Assembly: GCF_007828725.1 (NCBI RefSeq) | Contig: NZ_VIUW01000001.1 | Span: 434,001 to 498,000 of the forward strand | DNA from: Marihabitans asiaticum | GTDB lineage: Bacteria > Actinomycetota > Actinomycetes > Actinomycetales > Dermatophilaceae | Reading direction: 5' to 3' | Length of the DNA stretch: 64,000 nt | Part shown: positions 25,959-34,360 of the stretch, one piece after another | Numbering within the stretch: the first letter of the stretch is position 1 | How the letters are laid out: the number at the start of each line of letters is the position of its first letter | Position numbers and translations under genes: made by a program | The notes under the pieces: generated by a model | What the model was told of the DNA's origin: nothing | What the model saw: only the letters and a program-made list of their open reading frames with translations | Databases searched by the model: none

Positions 25959-25987
25959 GCGCCCTGCGAGGTGGGCATGCTTAGCGG

Positions 25988-26884
25988 ATGAGCACTCCTC
26001 CTCCGCCGCCCCCCGGTGACCAGCCTCCCCACGACGACCAGACGCCCTCTGGTGCAGGCCCCTACGGAAGTCAGCCGTACCCGAGCCAGCCGGCGTCGCC
26101 CGGTCAGCAGCCCTACCCAGGCCAGCCGCCCTACCCCGGGCCGTCGCACGCGCCGAGCAGCTACGGGTCGATGCCCGCGCCAGGGGCCGGCTACGGGCCG
26201 GCGGTCGGACAGCTCGACGCGGTCGAGGCGCTGAAGTACGGCTGGGCCGCCTTCACCAAGAACCTCGGGCCATACCTCGTTGTCACGCTGGCCTCGCTCG
26301 CGCTCCTCGCGGCGATCAGCGTCGGAGGGATGCTGCTTGACGGGGGTTTCAACGCTGCGGTGGAGACCGCCGACCCGGACAACCCCTTCGCCGGCGCCTT
26401 CAGCCCCTGGTCGACGGTGGCCAACATCGTGACCACCGTCATCGGCAGCGTCATCTCGGTCGGGATGCTGCGGATGTCCTTCGACGTCCTCGACGGGCGC
26501 AAGGCCGAGCTGGGTCGGCTCTTTCAGGGGTACCCGGTCGGGGCCGCGATCCTCGTCTCGATCATCGTGGGTGTGCTGACGTCGGTCGGCATGATGCTGT
26601 GCATCCTGCCCGGCATCGTCGCCGCCGTCGCCCTCGTCTTCGCCACCTCGCACGCTGTCGACCACGGCCGGGGCATCGGGGAGTCCCTCACGGGCAGCCT
26701 GAACCTCGTCAAGGACAACCTCGGGCCGGTGATCATCTGGCTGCTCCTTGCCCTCGTGGCGGCGATCATCGGCGTCTGCTGCACCCTCGGCCTCGGGTTG
26801 CTCGTCGTCGGCCCGGTGATCTCGATCTCGACCGCCTACGCCTACCGGGTGCTCACCGGCGGGCAGGTCCGCACCCCCGCCTGA
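25988..26884 (+). CDS. integral membrane protein with Pro/Gln/Tyr-rich N-terminus
   Basis: 298 aa. Residues 1-75 are disordered and rich in Pro, Gln, Gly and Tyr (PYPSQPASPGQQPYPGQPPY). They are followed by about five hydrophobic segments between 90 and 290, including the ISVGMLRMSFDVLDGRK turn. The layout resembles DUF975-like or glycerophosphodiesterase-membrane-domain proteins, but I cannot assign a function. The start is divergent from the photolyase across 64 bp. A strong hairpin follows at 27036. Confidence 0.78.
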   Translation: MSTPPPPPPGDQPPHDDQTPSGAGPYGSQPYPSQPASPGQQPYPGQPPYPGPSHAPSSYGSMPAPGAGYGPAVGQLDAVEALKYGWAAFTKNLGPYLVVTLASLALLAAISVGGMLLDGGFNAAVETADPDNPFAGAFSPWSTVANIVTTVIGSVISVGMLRMSFDVLDGRKAELGRLFQGYPVGAAILVSIIVGVLTSVGMMLCILPGIVAAVALVFATSHAVDHGRGIGESLTGSLNLVKDNLGPVIIWLLLALVAAIIGVCCTLGLGLLVVGPVISISTAYAYRVLTGGQVRTPA

Positions 26885-27035
26885 TCCACCCCGCCCCCTT
26901 CGCCCCTCCCGCATTCCTCCCCGCCGTCGAGGCGCGGCTGCCGGAGGTCTCATCCCAGGGTCGTAGGGGGTGGATCGGGCAGATCAACCCTTGGATGGAT
27001 GTGCGCCCAGGGGCGCCCGGAGCATGATTGTCCTC

Positions 27036-27101
27036 AGCACCACACGAACGGGTGGGCCCGGCGGGAAACAGGGGCCGGCCGGGCCCCCTTCGTGTGGTGC
27101 T
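27036..27101. terminator. large hairpin between convergent genes
   Basis: AGCACCACACGAA (27036-27048) pairs with TTCGTGTGGTGCT (27089-27101). An inner stem GGGCCCGGC (27054-27062)/GCCGGGCCC (27078-27086) extends it. It lies between the ends of the membrane-protein gene (+) and the DUF2126 gene (-) and can serve both strands. Confidence 0.8.
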
Positions 27102-27118
27102 TCTACGTGCCGGGCGAC

Positions 27119-30100
27119 TCAGACCCCTTCGCCCTGAGCCACCGCGCCACCCTCGGGCGTCTCGGCGCCCTCGGCCCCTGCCCGCAGGTCGGTGTGCTCG
27201 CGGTGCTGCTCGCGCTGCGGGGTCGGCACGCCGTCGGTCGGGGCGCTCGGTACATCGACCTCCGCCTGCGCGACATCCTCGCGGGCGAAGGCGCCCTCCG
27301 CGGCGGTCTCGACGATCGGCTCACCCGGCCGGGGTGCGGCGTCGGGCTGGTCGGCTGGGTCCTGCTCCTCCGGCGGCGGCGCGAACTCGTCGGGCGCGCT
27401 CGCCCGACGGTCAACCCCGGGATAGCGGCGCAGGTCGAGGGTGCACGGGTAGTCGGTGACCGCCGGCGACAGGTCTGCAGAGAGAGTCGGCAGCGCGTTG
27501 AGGGCGACCGGCCCGGGCGTGTGCCCGCCGGCGACGAACCGGGCTCCACGCCGCGACTCGGCCGCGGCAGCGTTGACCGGGAAGCTGTCGTAGGCCACCC
27601 CGCCCGGGTGGGTCACGTGGTAGGTGAAGCCACCGAGCGAGCGGCCCGTCCATCGGTCGATGAGGTCGAAGACGAGCGGGGCGTGCACCCCGATCGTCGG
27701 GTGCAGCGCCGACGGCGGCGCCCACGCGCGGTAGCGCACCCCGCCGACGAAGGCTCCGCCCGACCCGGACGCCCCGACCGGGCCGCCCCAGCCGTGCTCG
27801 GCGACCGGCATCATCGGCACGGGCACGCCGTTGCACGTCACGAGGTGGCGCCCCTCGACCAGGCCGGTCGCGCGGACCTGGACCTTCTCGACCGAGGAGT
27901 CGACGTACCGGGCGGTGCCCTGCTGGGTGACCTCCTCGCCGAGGACGTGCCACGGCTCGATCGCGGTGCGCAGCTCCAGGCCCATCCCGTCGATCTCGAC
28001 GTCGCCGAGCCGGGGGAAGCGGAACTCCAGGAACGGGTCGAACCACGCCGGGTCGATCCGCGGCGCCCCCACCCGCGAGAGGTAGCGGTTGAGGTCCTCG
28101 ATGACGTCGCGCAGGTCGGTCGCGACGAAGGCGGGCAGGAGGAAGCGGTCGTGCAGCCGGGTCCCCCAGTGCACGAGCGGCCCGCTGTACGGCTCGTCCC
28201 AGAAGCGCGCGACCAGGGTGCGCACGAGCAGCGCCTGGAGCAGCGCCATCCGCGGGTGCGGCGGCATCTCGAAGCCGCGCATCTCCAGCAGCCCGAGCCG
28301 GCCGCGCTCCGAGCCCGGCGCGAAGAGCTTGTCGATGCAGAACTCGGCGCGGTGGGTGTTGCCGGTGATGTCGGTGAGCAGGTGCCGCAGCAGCCGGTCG
28401 ACCAGCCACGGGCGGGTGCCCTTCTTGGCGAAGAACTCCTCGTCCAGCGGGTCGGTGATGTCCTCCTCGTCGTGCTCCATCGCGAGGACGTGGTCCATCT
28501 GGGCGAAGGCGATCTCGAGCTCGTAGAGCGACTCGGCACGCCCCTCGTCGACCCGCGGCGCCTGGCTCGTCGGGCCGATGAACCGCCCCGAGAAGAGGTA
28601 CGACAGCGACGGGTGGTGCTGCCAGTACGTCACGAGCGAGCGCAGCAGGTCCGGGCGGCGCAGCAGCGGCGAGTCCACCGGCGTGGGGCCGCCGAGGGTG
28701 AGGTGGTTGCCGCCCCCGGTGCCGGTGTGTGACCCGTCAAGGTCGAACTTCTCGGTCGCGAGGTGGATCTGACGGGCGTGCTCGTAGAGGGTCTCGGTCT
28801 GCTCGACGAGCTCGCCCCAGCTCGTCGTCGGCGTGACGTTGACCTCGATGACGCCCGGGTCGGGGGTGACCGACATCGATCGCACCCGCTCGTCACTGGG
28901 CAGGTCGTAGCCCTCGAGGACGACGGGCAGGCCGAGCTCACGGGCGGAGCCTTCGATCGCGGTGACGAGCTCGACCGCCCGCTCGAGCTCCTCGAGCGGC
29001 GGGAGGAAGACGAAGAGGTGCCCCTCACGCTCCTCGATCGCCATCGCGGTGCGCGGCGCCTCGTCGACGTCGAGCTCGACCGCGGGGGTGGCCGCGGTGG
29101 GCGAGTCGGCGGGCGGCTCACCGGCGGGCAGCAGGCCCCGGGGCGCGAAGGGGGAGCGCTCGGGCACCTCCGCACCACCGGTCCACGAGACCGAGCCGAG
29201 CGGCAGGCGCAGGCCCGCCGGGGAGTCCCCGCCGGTGAGCATGAGCGAGCCGCGCCGGGTCTGCCAGCGCGTGGTGCCCCAGCCCTCGCCGTCGGGGGCG
29301 ACGAAGATCGGCAGCACCCAGGCGGCGGGGGTCGCGAGCTGCTCATCCAGCGCCGACACCGTGGCGGCCCGGCTGCCCTCGTCGGCGAGCTCGGGGGAGT
29401 CGGGGTCGAGGTCGCCCTCGGTCGGCCCGTCGCCGAGCGGCTGGCGGGCCTCGGCGGCCAGGGCCGCGAGCGGGTCCTCGTAGGCGGCGACGAGCCGCTC
29501 CGGCGCGATGCCCATCCGGGTCGCGATGCCGACCGCGAGGTCGCGGGCGGCGGCAGCCGCCTCGGCGGACCCGGGCGGGACCACCCCTTCGCCCCAGGGG
29601 GTGTCGAGCAGGGCGGCGTCCTGCCACAAGGGCTGGCCATCGACCCGCTCGAGGAGGGTGATCGCCCACCGCGGCAGCGGCTCGCCGGGGTACCACTTGC
29701 CCTGCCCGTGCTGGCGCAGCATCCCCGGCCGGGTCAGCCGGCGGGCGAGCTGCATCGCGAGCTCGCGCTTCTCCTCCCCGTCGGGGGCGGTGTGCCACTG
29801 CGGGTCGTCGGTGCCGCCGGCCGCGACGAAGGTGGGCTCGCCACCCATCGTCAGGCGCACGTCCCCCTTCGCCAGGAGGTCGTCGACCGCCGTCCCGAGC
29901 TCGGTGATCGCCTGCCACTGGTCGTCGGTGTACGGCTTGGTGACCCGAGGGTCCTCGGCCATCCGGGTGACGGTGTTGGAGAAGGAGAACTCGACCTCGG
30001 TCGGCGCGGTCGCGCCGGCGATCGGGGCGGAGCTCGAGGGGTGCGGGGTGCAGGAGAGCGGGATGTGGCCCTCGCCGGCGAAGAGGCCGGAGGTGGCGTC

Positions 30101-30868
30101 CATGCCGATCCATCCGGCGCCGGGGACGAAGACCTCGGCCCAGGCGTGCAGGTCGGTGAAGTCCTCGGCGGGCCCGTTGAGCGAGTCGTCGCCCACGGCG
30201 GAGAGGTCGGCGGTCAGCTGGACGAGGTACCCGGAGACGAAGCGCGCGGCCAGCCCGACGTGGCGCAGCGCGGCGACGAGCAGCCAGGCGGAGTCGCGGC
30301 ACGACCCGATGCCGCGGTCGAGGGTCTCATGGGGGGTCTGCACCCCCGGCTCCATCCGCACCGAGTAGTCGACCCGGGCGCGGATCGCCTGGTTGAGCGC
30401 GACGAGGAAGTCGACGACCGGCCGGCCCTGCCCGATCTGGTCGAGGGTGTCCTCGATCCAGGCGGTGGTACTCGCGTCCAGACCCGCCCCCTCGTCACCG
30501 TCGTCGACCGGGCGCAGGTACGGCTCGAGGTCGTGGCGCAGCAGCGGCGGATAGGCGAAGGGGACGGCGGATGCGTAGTCCTCGACGAAGAAGTCGAAGG
30601 GGTTGATCGCGGTGAGGTCGGCCTGCAGGTCGACGGTGATGTCGAGCTCGGCGACCGGCTCGGGGAAGACGATGCGCGCCAGCCAGTTGCCGAAGGGGTC
30701 CTGCTGCCAGTTGAGGAAGTGCTCGGCCGGCTCCACGCGAAGGGAGTAGCTGGCGATGGGCGTGCGCGAGTGCGGCGCCGGCCGCAGCCGCACCGTGTGC
30801 GGGTAGACCCGGATCGGCTCGGGGAAGCGGTAGGTCGTGCGGTGCTCGAGGGCTACGCGGATCGTCAC
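27119..30868 (-). CDS. DUF2126 / transglutaminase fusion protein
   Basis: 1249 aa. Residues 1-85 are the bacterial transglutaminase N-domain. The cysteine core has Cys190 (GIGSCRDSAW), His241 (DLHAWAEVF) and Asp257 (IGMDATSG). From ~300 to ~1160 is the DUF2126 region typical of these large proteins. The last ~75 residues are an acidic Pro-rich tail. The family is linked by gene context to circularly permuted ATP-grasp/alpha-E proteins, whose homologue sits at 4894-7470. The biochemical role is unknown; amide formation or cleavage is inferred. GTG 30868 is 6 nt downstream of TATGGT (minus strand). Divergent from the CPBP gene. Confidence 0.9.
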   Translation of the reverse strand: MTIRVALEHRTTYRFPEPIRVYPHTVRLRPAPHSRTPIASYSLRVEPAEHFLNWQQDPFGNWLARIVFPEPVAELDITVDLQADLTAINPFDFFVEDYASAVPFAYPPLLRHDLEPYLRPVDDGDEGAGLDASTTAWIEDTLDQIGQGRPVVDFLVALNQAIRARVDYSVRMEPGVQTPHETLDRGIGSCRDSAWLLVAALRHVGLAARFVSGYLVQLTADLSAVGDDSLNGPAEDFTDLHAWAEVFVPGAGWIGMDATSGLFAGEGHIPLSCTPHPSSSAPIAGATAPTEVEFSFSNTVTRMAEDPRVTKPYTDDQWQAITELGTAVDDLLAKGDVRLTMGGEPTFVAAGGTDDPQWHTAPDGEEKRELAMQLARRLTRPGMLRQHGQGKWYPGEPLPRWAITLLERVDGQPLWQDAALLDTPWGEGVVPPGSAEAAAAARDLAVGIATRMGIAPERLVAAYEDPLAALAAEARQPLGDGPTEGDLDPDSPELADEGSRAATVSALDEQLATPAAWVLPIFVAPDGEGWGTTRWQTRRGSLMLTGGDSPAGLRLPLGSVSWTGGAEVPERSPFAPRGLLPAGEPPADSPTAATPAVELDVDEAPRTAMAIEEREGHLFVFLPPLEELERAVELVTAIEGSARELGLPVVLEGYDLPSDERVRSMSVTPDPGVIEVNVTPTTSWGELVEQTETLYEHARQIHLATEKFDLDGSHTGTGGGNHLTLGGPTPVDSPLLRRPDLLRSLVTYWQHHPSLSYLFSGRFIGPTSQAPRVDEGRAESLYELEIAFAQMDHVLAMEHDEEDITDPLDEEFFAKKGTRPWLVDRLLRHLLTDITGNTHRAEFCIDKLFAPGSERGRLGLLEMRGFEMPPHPRMALLQALLVRTLVARFWDEPYSGPLVHWGTRLHDRFLLPAFVATDLRDVIEDLNRYLSRVGAPRIDPAWFDPFLEFRFPRLGDVEIDGMGLELRTAIEPWHVLGEEVTQQGTARYVDSSVEKVQVRATGLVEGRHLVTCNGVPVPMMPVAEHGWGGPVGASGSGGAFVGGVRYRAWAPPSALHPTIGVHAPLVFDLIDRWTGRSLGGFTYHVTHPGGVAYDSFPVNAAAAESRRGARFVAGGHTPGPVALNALPTLSADLSPAVTDYPCTLDLRRYPGVDRRASAPDEFAPPPEEQDPADQPDAAPRPGEPIVETAAEGAFAREDVAQAEVDVPSAPTDGVPTPQREQHREHTDLRAGAEGAETPEGGAVAQGEGV

Positions 30869-30954
30869 CCGGCCACCATAGGTGCGCCCCGGCTGGTCGG
30901 TGGTCGCAGCGACAGGGGCGAAGGGGGGAGACCGTCGCCATGACAGCGCAGGGA
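30857..30954. repeat. 98-bp duplicated segment, copy 1
   Basis: About 90% identical to 31193-31290, in the same orientation. This copy carries the working GTG start and TATGGT box of the DUF2126 gene on the minus strand. It also carries a dead duplicate of the CPBP start: ATG 30940, then four codons and TAG. Confidence 0.9.
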
Positions 30955-31008
30955 TAGCCAGGCTATTTGTGCGGGGCGGGCCGGGTCTCCCTTCGGCTAC
31001 CAGTTGCT

Positions 31009-31113
31009 ACTCGCGGGTACGACGACACAAGTCCGCGAGCCACCCGGGCGGGCCCCCGAGATCTCGGGTCTTCGCGCCGCGGGGGCCTCACTCGTGTCGT
31101 CCGACCCGCGAGT
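31009..31113. repeat. long imperfect inverted repeat in the spacer between duplicated segments
   Basis: The 24-nt arms 31009-31032 and 31090-31113 match at 21 of 24 positions (arm begins ACTCGCGGGT). An inner stem GGCCCCC (31051-31057)/GGGGGCC (31081-31087) and a small CCGAGATCTCGG palindrome lie between. The gene-free stretch 30869-31275 holds this element, the two duplicated segments and no supported gene. It could be a mobile-element remnant or a structured RNA. Confidence 0.75.
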
Positions 31114-31192
31114 CACCGGCTGGGACACCCCGACGGGCCGGCCGCATCGCCCTTCGCCCGGGGCGGGCCCGAACCCGCTCAGTGCGGGTGAA

Positions 31193-31290
31193 GCGGATCG
31201 TCACCCGGCCCCCGGGTAGGTGCGCCCCGGCTGGGCGGTGGTCGCAGCGACAGGGCGAAGGGGGAGACTGTCGCCATGACAGCGCAGGGA
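31193..31290. repeat. 98-bp duplicated segment, copy 2
   Basis: This copy carries the working ATG 31276 and first five codons of the CPBP gene, with a G-rich Shine-Dalgarno. Its copy of the DUF2126 start (GTG ACG ATC CGC on the minus strand) has lost the TATGGT box, which now reads CTACCCGGG. That suggests only one divergent promoter is kept in each copy. Confidence 0.88.
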
Positions 31291-32472
31291 CCACCGCAGG
31301 GGCCACCGCAGGGACAGCCGGGCTACCCGCCGCCGCCTCCGCCGCCGGGCGGCTATCCCCCTTCGCCTGCGCCCGGATACGGCTATCCCCCTTCGCCTGC
31401 GCCCGGATACGGCTATCCCCCTTCGCCTGCGCCCGGATACGGCTACCCCCCGCCCCCGCAGCCCGGTTCCGGCTACCCCCCTTTGTCGCAGCCCGGGTAC
31501 GGGTACCCGGCGCCGAAGCCGCCGGTCCTCGCGGCGGGGGAGGAGTACCACCTCGCACTCACCGGGCCGGGACAGGCGTGGTGGCGTCCGCTGCTCTCCT
31601 TCGGGGTCGTGCTGGTGGGCGGCTTCGCGCTGGTCATGGCCGGCAGCGTCGCCCTGCTCGTCGCCCTGCTCGTGCAGAACGGCGGCAACCTCGACGAGGT
31701 GATGACCGGGCCGGAGAACTTCGACATGTCCGACCCCTGGATCTTCACGATCCAGAACCTCATGCTCGCCTCCTTCATCCCGCTCGCGGGACTGACGACG
31801 TGGCTGGTGCACCAGGTGCGCCCCGGCTTCGTCTCCTCGGTGATCGGACGCTTCCGGTGGGGCTGGACCGCGTGGTGCCTTGCGCTGCTCGTGCCGCTGT
31901 GGGGCGGGTACGTCGCGGTCGCCAGCCTGCTCCTGTCGAGCAGCGCGGCCAGCGGAGGCGCCGGTGACGGGGCGAACCGGCCCGAGCACTGGATCCTCCT
32001 GCTCGTCCTCATGCTGCTCACCACCCCGCTGCAGGCAGCCGGCGAGGAGTACCTCTTCCGCGGCTGGATCATGCAGCAGATGGGTGCGCTCTTCCGGCAC
32101 CGGTGGGTGGCGCTGGGGATCTCGATCGTGCTGTCCTCGGTGCTCTTCGCGCTGGCGCACATGTCGCTCGACCCGTGGGTGCTGCTCGACCTCGCCGGGA
32201 TGGCGACGGCGATGGTGCTCATCACCTGGCGCACCGGTGGGCTCGAGGCCGCGGTCGTGCTGCACGCGGTGAACAACCTCGTCGCGATCGGTTACGCGAT
32301 CCTCTTCGGCGACCTCGCGGGCAGCTTCATCGAGCCGGAGACGACGAGCACCTGGGAGGCGACGCTCGTGTCCTGGGTGGCCGTGGCCGTCGCGACGGCG
32401 GCGCTGTGGTGGCTGGCCCGGTGGCGTGGCGTGGACCGGCGGGTGGTGCCGCGCGGGTCGGAGGTGCGGTGA
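31276..32472 (+). CDS. CPBP family intramembrane glutamic endopeptidase
   Basis: 398 aa. Residues 1-80 are a cytoplasmic Pro/Gly/Tyr-rich tail with three identical GYPPSPAPGY-type units. About seven to eight hydrophobic segments follow. CPBP motifs: EEYLFRGW with Glu257-Glu258 and Arg262, FALAHMSLDP with His295, and HAVNNLVA. The fold cleaves or binds prenylated or membrane substrates; the bacterial substrate is not predictable. The stop overlaps the GTG of the ROK kinase (GTGA), an odd coupling of a membrane protease to sugar catabolism. Confidence 0.88.
   Translation: MTAQGPPQGPPQGQPGYPPPPPPPGGYPPSPAPGYGYPPSPAPGYGYPPSPAPGYGYPPPPQPGSGYPPLSQPGYGYPAPKPPVLAAGEEYHLALTGPGQAWWRPLLSFGVVLVGGFALVMAGSVALLVALLVQNGGNLDEVMTGPENFDMSDPWIFTIQNLMLASFIPLAGLTTWLVHQVRPGFVSSVIGRFRWGWTAWCLALLVPLWGGYVAVASLLLSSSAASGGAGDGANRPEHWILLLVLMLLTTPLQAAGEEYLFRGWIMQQMGALFRHRWVALGISIVLSSVLFALAHMSLDPWVLLDLAGMATAMVLITWRTGGLEAAVVLHAVNNLVAIGYAILFGDLAGSFIEPETTSTWEATLVSWVAVAVATAALWWLARWRGVDRRVVPRGSEVR
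31351..31440 (+). repeat. three perfect 30-bp tandem repeats in the CPBP gene
   Basis: Three identical units beginning GGCTATCCCCCTTCGCCTGC at 31351, 31381 and 31411 encode GYPPSPAPGY-type units. Each carries one CCCCTTCG octamer. They are in frame, so copy-number change would alter only tail length. Confidence 0.95.
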
Positions 32473-33380
32473 GCGGACCGCGCGCGGTCGGTATCGACGT
32501 CGGGGGAACCCGGATCAAGGCCGTGCTGATGACCGGCTCTGGTGATGTGCTCGAAGCGACCGTCCGCCCGACCCCCGCCCGACCCGGCCCCGAGCTGGGC
32601 ACGATCGCGGGCGAGCTGAGGGCCGAGCTGGAGGCAGCGACGGGGCACAGCGCGGATGCCCTAGCGGTCGTGGTGCCGGGGCTCTTCGAGGACCGGGCCG
32701 GCATCGCGCGCTGGTCGGCCAACCTGGGCTGGCGAGACCTCGCCCTGACCGAGCTGCTCGCCGGGTCGCTGGACATCCCGGTCGCCTCGGGTCATGACGT
32801 GCGCGCCGGCCTGCTCGCCGAGCATCGGTTCGGGGCGGCCCGTGAGGTCGACGACGTGCTCTTCCTCCCGCTAGGGACCGGGATCGCCTCGGCTCACATG
32901 ACCGGGGGCGTGGTGACCGCGGGGTCGCCATGGACCGGTGAGGTCGGCCATGTGGTGATCCGTCCTGATGGGCGGGAGTGCGGGTGCGGCGCCCGCGGCT
33001 GCCTGGAGGCCGAGGCCAGCGCCGCGGCGCTAGGTCGGATCTGGAGCGAGGTGGAGGGCGAGCCACGCGACGCCGAGGACCTGGCCGTTGCGGTCCGGGC
33101 CGGCGACGACCGAGCGAAGGGGGTGTGGTCCGAGGCGGTCGATGCTCTCGCCCTCGTCCTGTCCCCGGCGGTCGCGGCGGCCGGTACCCGACTGGTCCTG
33201 CTCGGCGGTGGGCTGGCGCTGGCGGGCGACCTGCTCGCCGACCCGCTGCATCGGGCGCTGTCTGCCCGGCTGCCTGGCCGGTCCGAGCTCTCGGTGAGGG
33301 TGGCCGAGCTCGGTGACCGCGCGGGTGCCCTTGGTGCCGCCTGCCTGGCCCTGGACCTGCTCACGGAGGTGGAGTCATGA
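32469..33380 (+). CDS. ROK family sugar kinase
   Basis: 303 aa. VGIDVGGTRIKAVL at 7-20 is the phosphate-binding motif, and the ROK zinc motif is CGCGARGCLE after GEVGHVVI. The catalytic Asp is in SGHDVRAG. It phosphorylates a hexose or N-acetylhexosamine with ATP. GTG 32469 overlaps the CPBP stop, and its own stop overlaps the PfkB start (ATGA). In the surrounding pathway it would fit an N-acetylgalactosamine or related kinase converting an ABC-imported sugar to the 6-phosphate. Glucokinase is an alternative. Confidence 0.86.
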   Translation: MSGPRAVGIDVGGTRIKAVLMTGSGDVLEATVRPTPARPGPELGTIAGELRAELEAATGHSADALAVVVPGLFEDRAGIARWSANLGWRDLALTELLAGSLDIPVASGHDVRAGLLAEHRFGAAREVDDVLFLPLGTGIASAHMTGGVVTAGSPWTGEVGHVVIRPDGRECGCGARGCLEAEASAAALGRIWSEVEGEPRDAEDLAVAVRAGDDRAKGVWSEAVDALALVLSPAVAAAGTRLVLLGGGLALAGDLLADPLHRALSARLPGRSELSVRVAELGDRAGALGAACLALDLLTEVES

Positions 33381-34351
33381 TCGTCGCGCTCACGCCCAAC
33401 CCCGCCGTGGACGTGACGGCCCGGCTGGGACAGGTACGGGTCGGCGAGACCCACCGGCTGAGCGACCTGACCACTCGGGCGGGCGGCAAGGGGGTCAACA
33501 CCGCCGCCGTAGCCACGGCCATGGGCAGGGACGCGATCGCGGTGCTGCACGTCGGCAGCGAGTCCCGCGCCACGGTCGAGCATGACCTCGGCCGTCGGGG
33601 CATCCGGGCCACCCTGATCGACTCCCTGGTGCCGACCCGTCGCTCCCTGGCCGTGGTCGACGACGACGGCGAGGCGACGGTCTTCAACGAGGAGGGCGCC
33701 GACCCGGGGGCCGACGTGTGGGACGAGGTGGTGGCCGCCGCGTCGCGCAGCTGCAGCAGAGCCCAGGACGTGCTTGTCGTCTCCGGCTCGCTGCCCCCGG
33801 GCGCGCCGCCGGGCATCGTCAATCGGCTCGCCCGCGCCGGCGCCGGCACGGTCGTGCTCGACACCCGGGGAGAGGACCTCATCGCCGCGCTGGGTGAGTC
33901 GGGCGCGGCCCTGCCCCGTCTGGTGGCCAAGCCCAACCTGGCCGAGGCGCGCGAGACCCTCAGCGCGGCGGGCGTCGCGGCCGGCAGCCAGGACGCGCTG
34001 TGGTGCGCGTGCTCGCTGCTCGACCTGGGCGCCTGGTGCGCGGTGGTCTCCGACGGTCCCCGAGGACTGGTCCTGGCCACCCGCGACGAAGGGGGATCCC
34101 CCTTCGCCCTGTCTGCTCGCCTCCGCGAGCCGGTGACCGGCAACCCCACCGGCGCCGGCGACGCGCTGACGGCGGCGCTGGCCGCGCACCTGGGCCAGGC
34201 AGGCACGTCCCCGGAACCGCAGCTTTGGGAGGAGGCGGCGCGGGTCGGTGTGGCCTGGTCCGCTGCCGCGGTTATCCAGCCGGTCGCCGGAGAGGTCGAC
34301 CCGGCCGATGTCGAGCATCTCCTGCCCGCGGTCGTGGTCGAGACGGGCTGA
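33377..34351 (+). CDS. PfkB-family 1-phosphofructokinase/tagatose-6-phosphate kinase
   Basis: 324 aa ribokinase-fold kinase of the hexose-phosphate subgroup. It starts ALTPNPAVDVTARLG, has AGGKGVNTA, VSGSLPPG and the anion-hole motif NPTGAGDAL. Members phosphorylate fructose-1-P, tagatose-6-P or fructose-6-P. With a class II ketose-bisphosphate aldolase and an AgaS-like SIS protein beside it, tagatose-6-phosphate is the most likely substrate. It ends one base before the convergent aldolase gene, inside a shared palindrome. Confidence 0.88.
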   Translation: MIVALTPNPAVDVTARLGQVRVGETHRLSDLTTRAGGKGVNTAAVATAMGRDAIAVLHVGSESRATVEHDLGRRGIRATLIDSLVPTRRSLAVVDDDGEATVFNEEGADPGADVWDEVVAAASRSCSRAQDVLVVSGSLPPGAPPGIVNRLARAGAGTVVLDTRGEDLIAALGESGAALPRLVAKPNLAEARETLSAAGVAAGSQDALWCACSLLDLGAWCAVVSDGPRGLVLATRDEGGSPFALSARLREPVTGNPTGAGDALTAALAAHLGQAGTSPEPQLWEEAARVGVAWSAAAVIQPVAGEVDPADVEHLLPAVVVETG

Positions 34352-34360
34352 GTCAGCCCG
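34344..34360. terminator. palindrome spanning two convergent stop codons
   Basis: CGGGCTGA-G-TCAGCCCG contains the PfkB stop TGA (34349-34351) and the complement of the aldolase stop (34353-34355) with one base between. Its 8-bp arms may form a short bidirectional terminator. Confidence 0.5.

Noticed and set aside
30967-31191. 74-codon open frame in the spacer between duplicated segments
   Set aside because: No ribosome-binding site or family match, and it overlaps a large inverted repeat.
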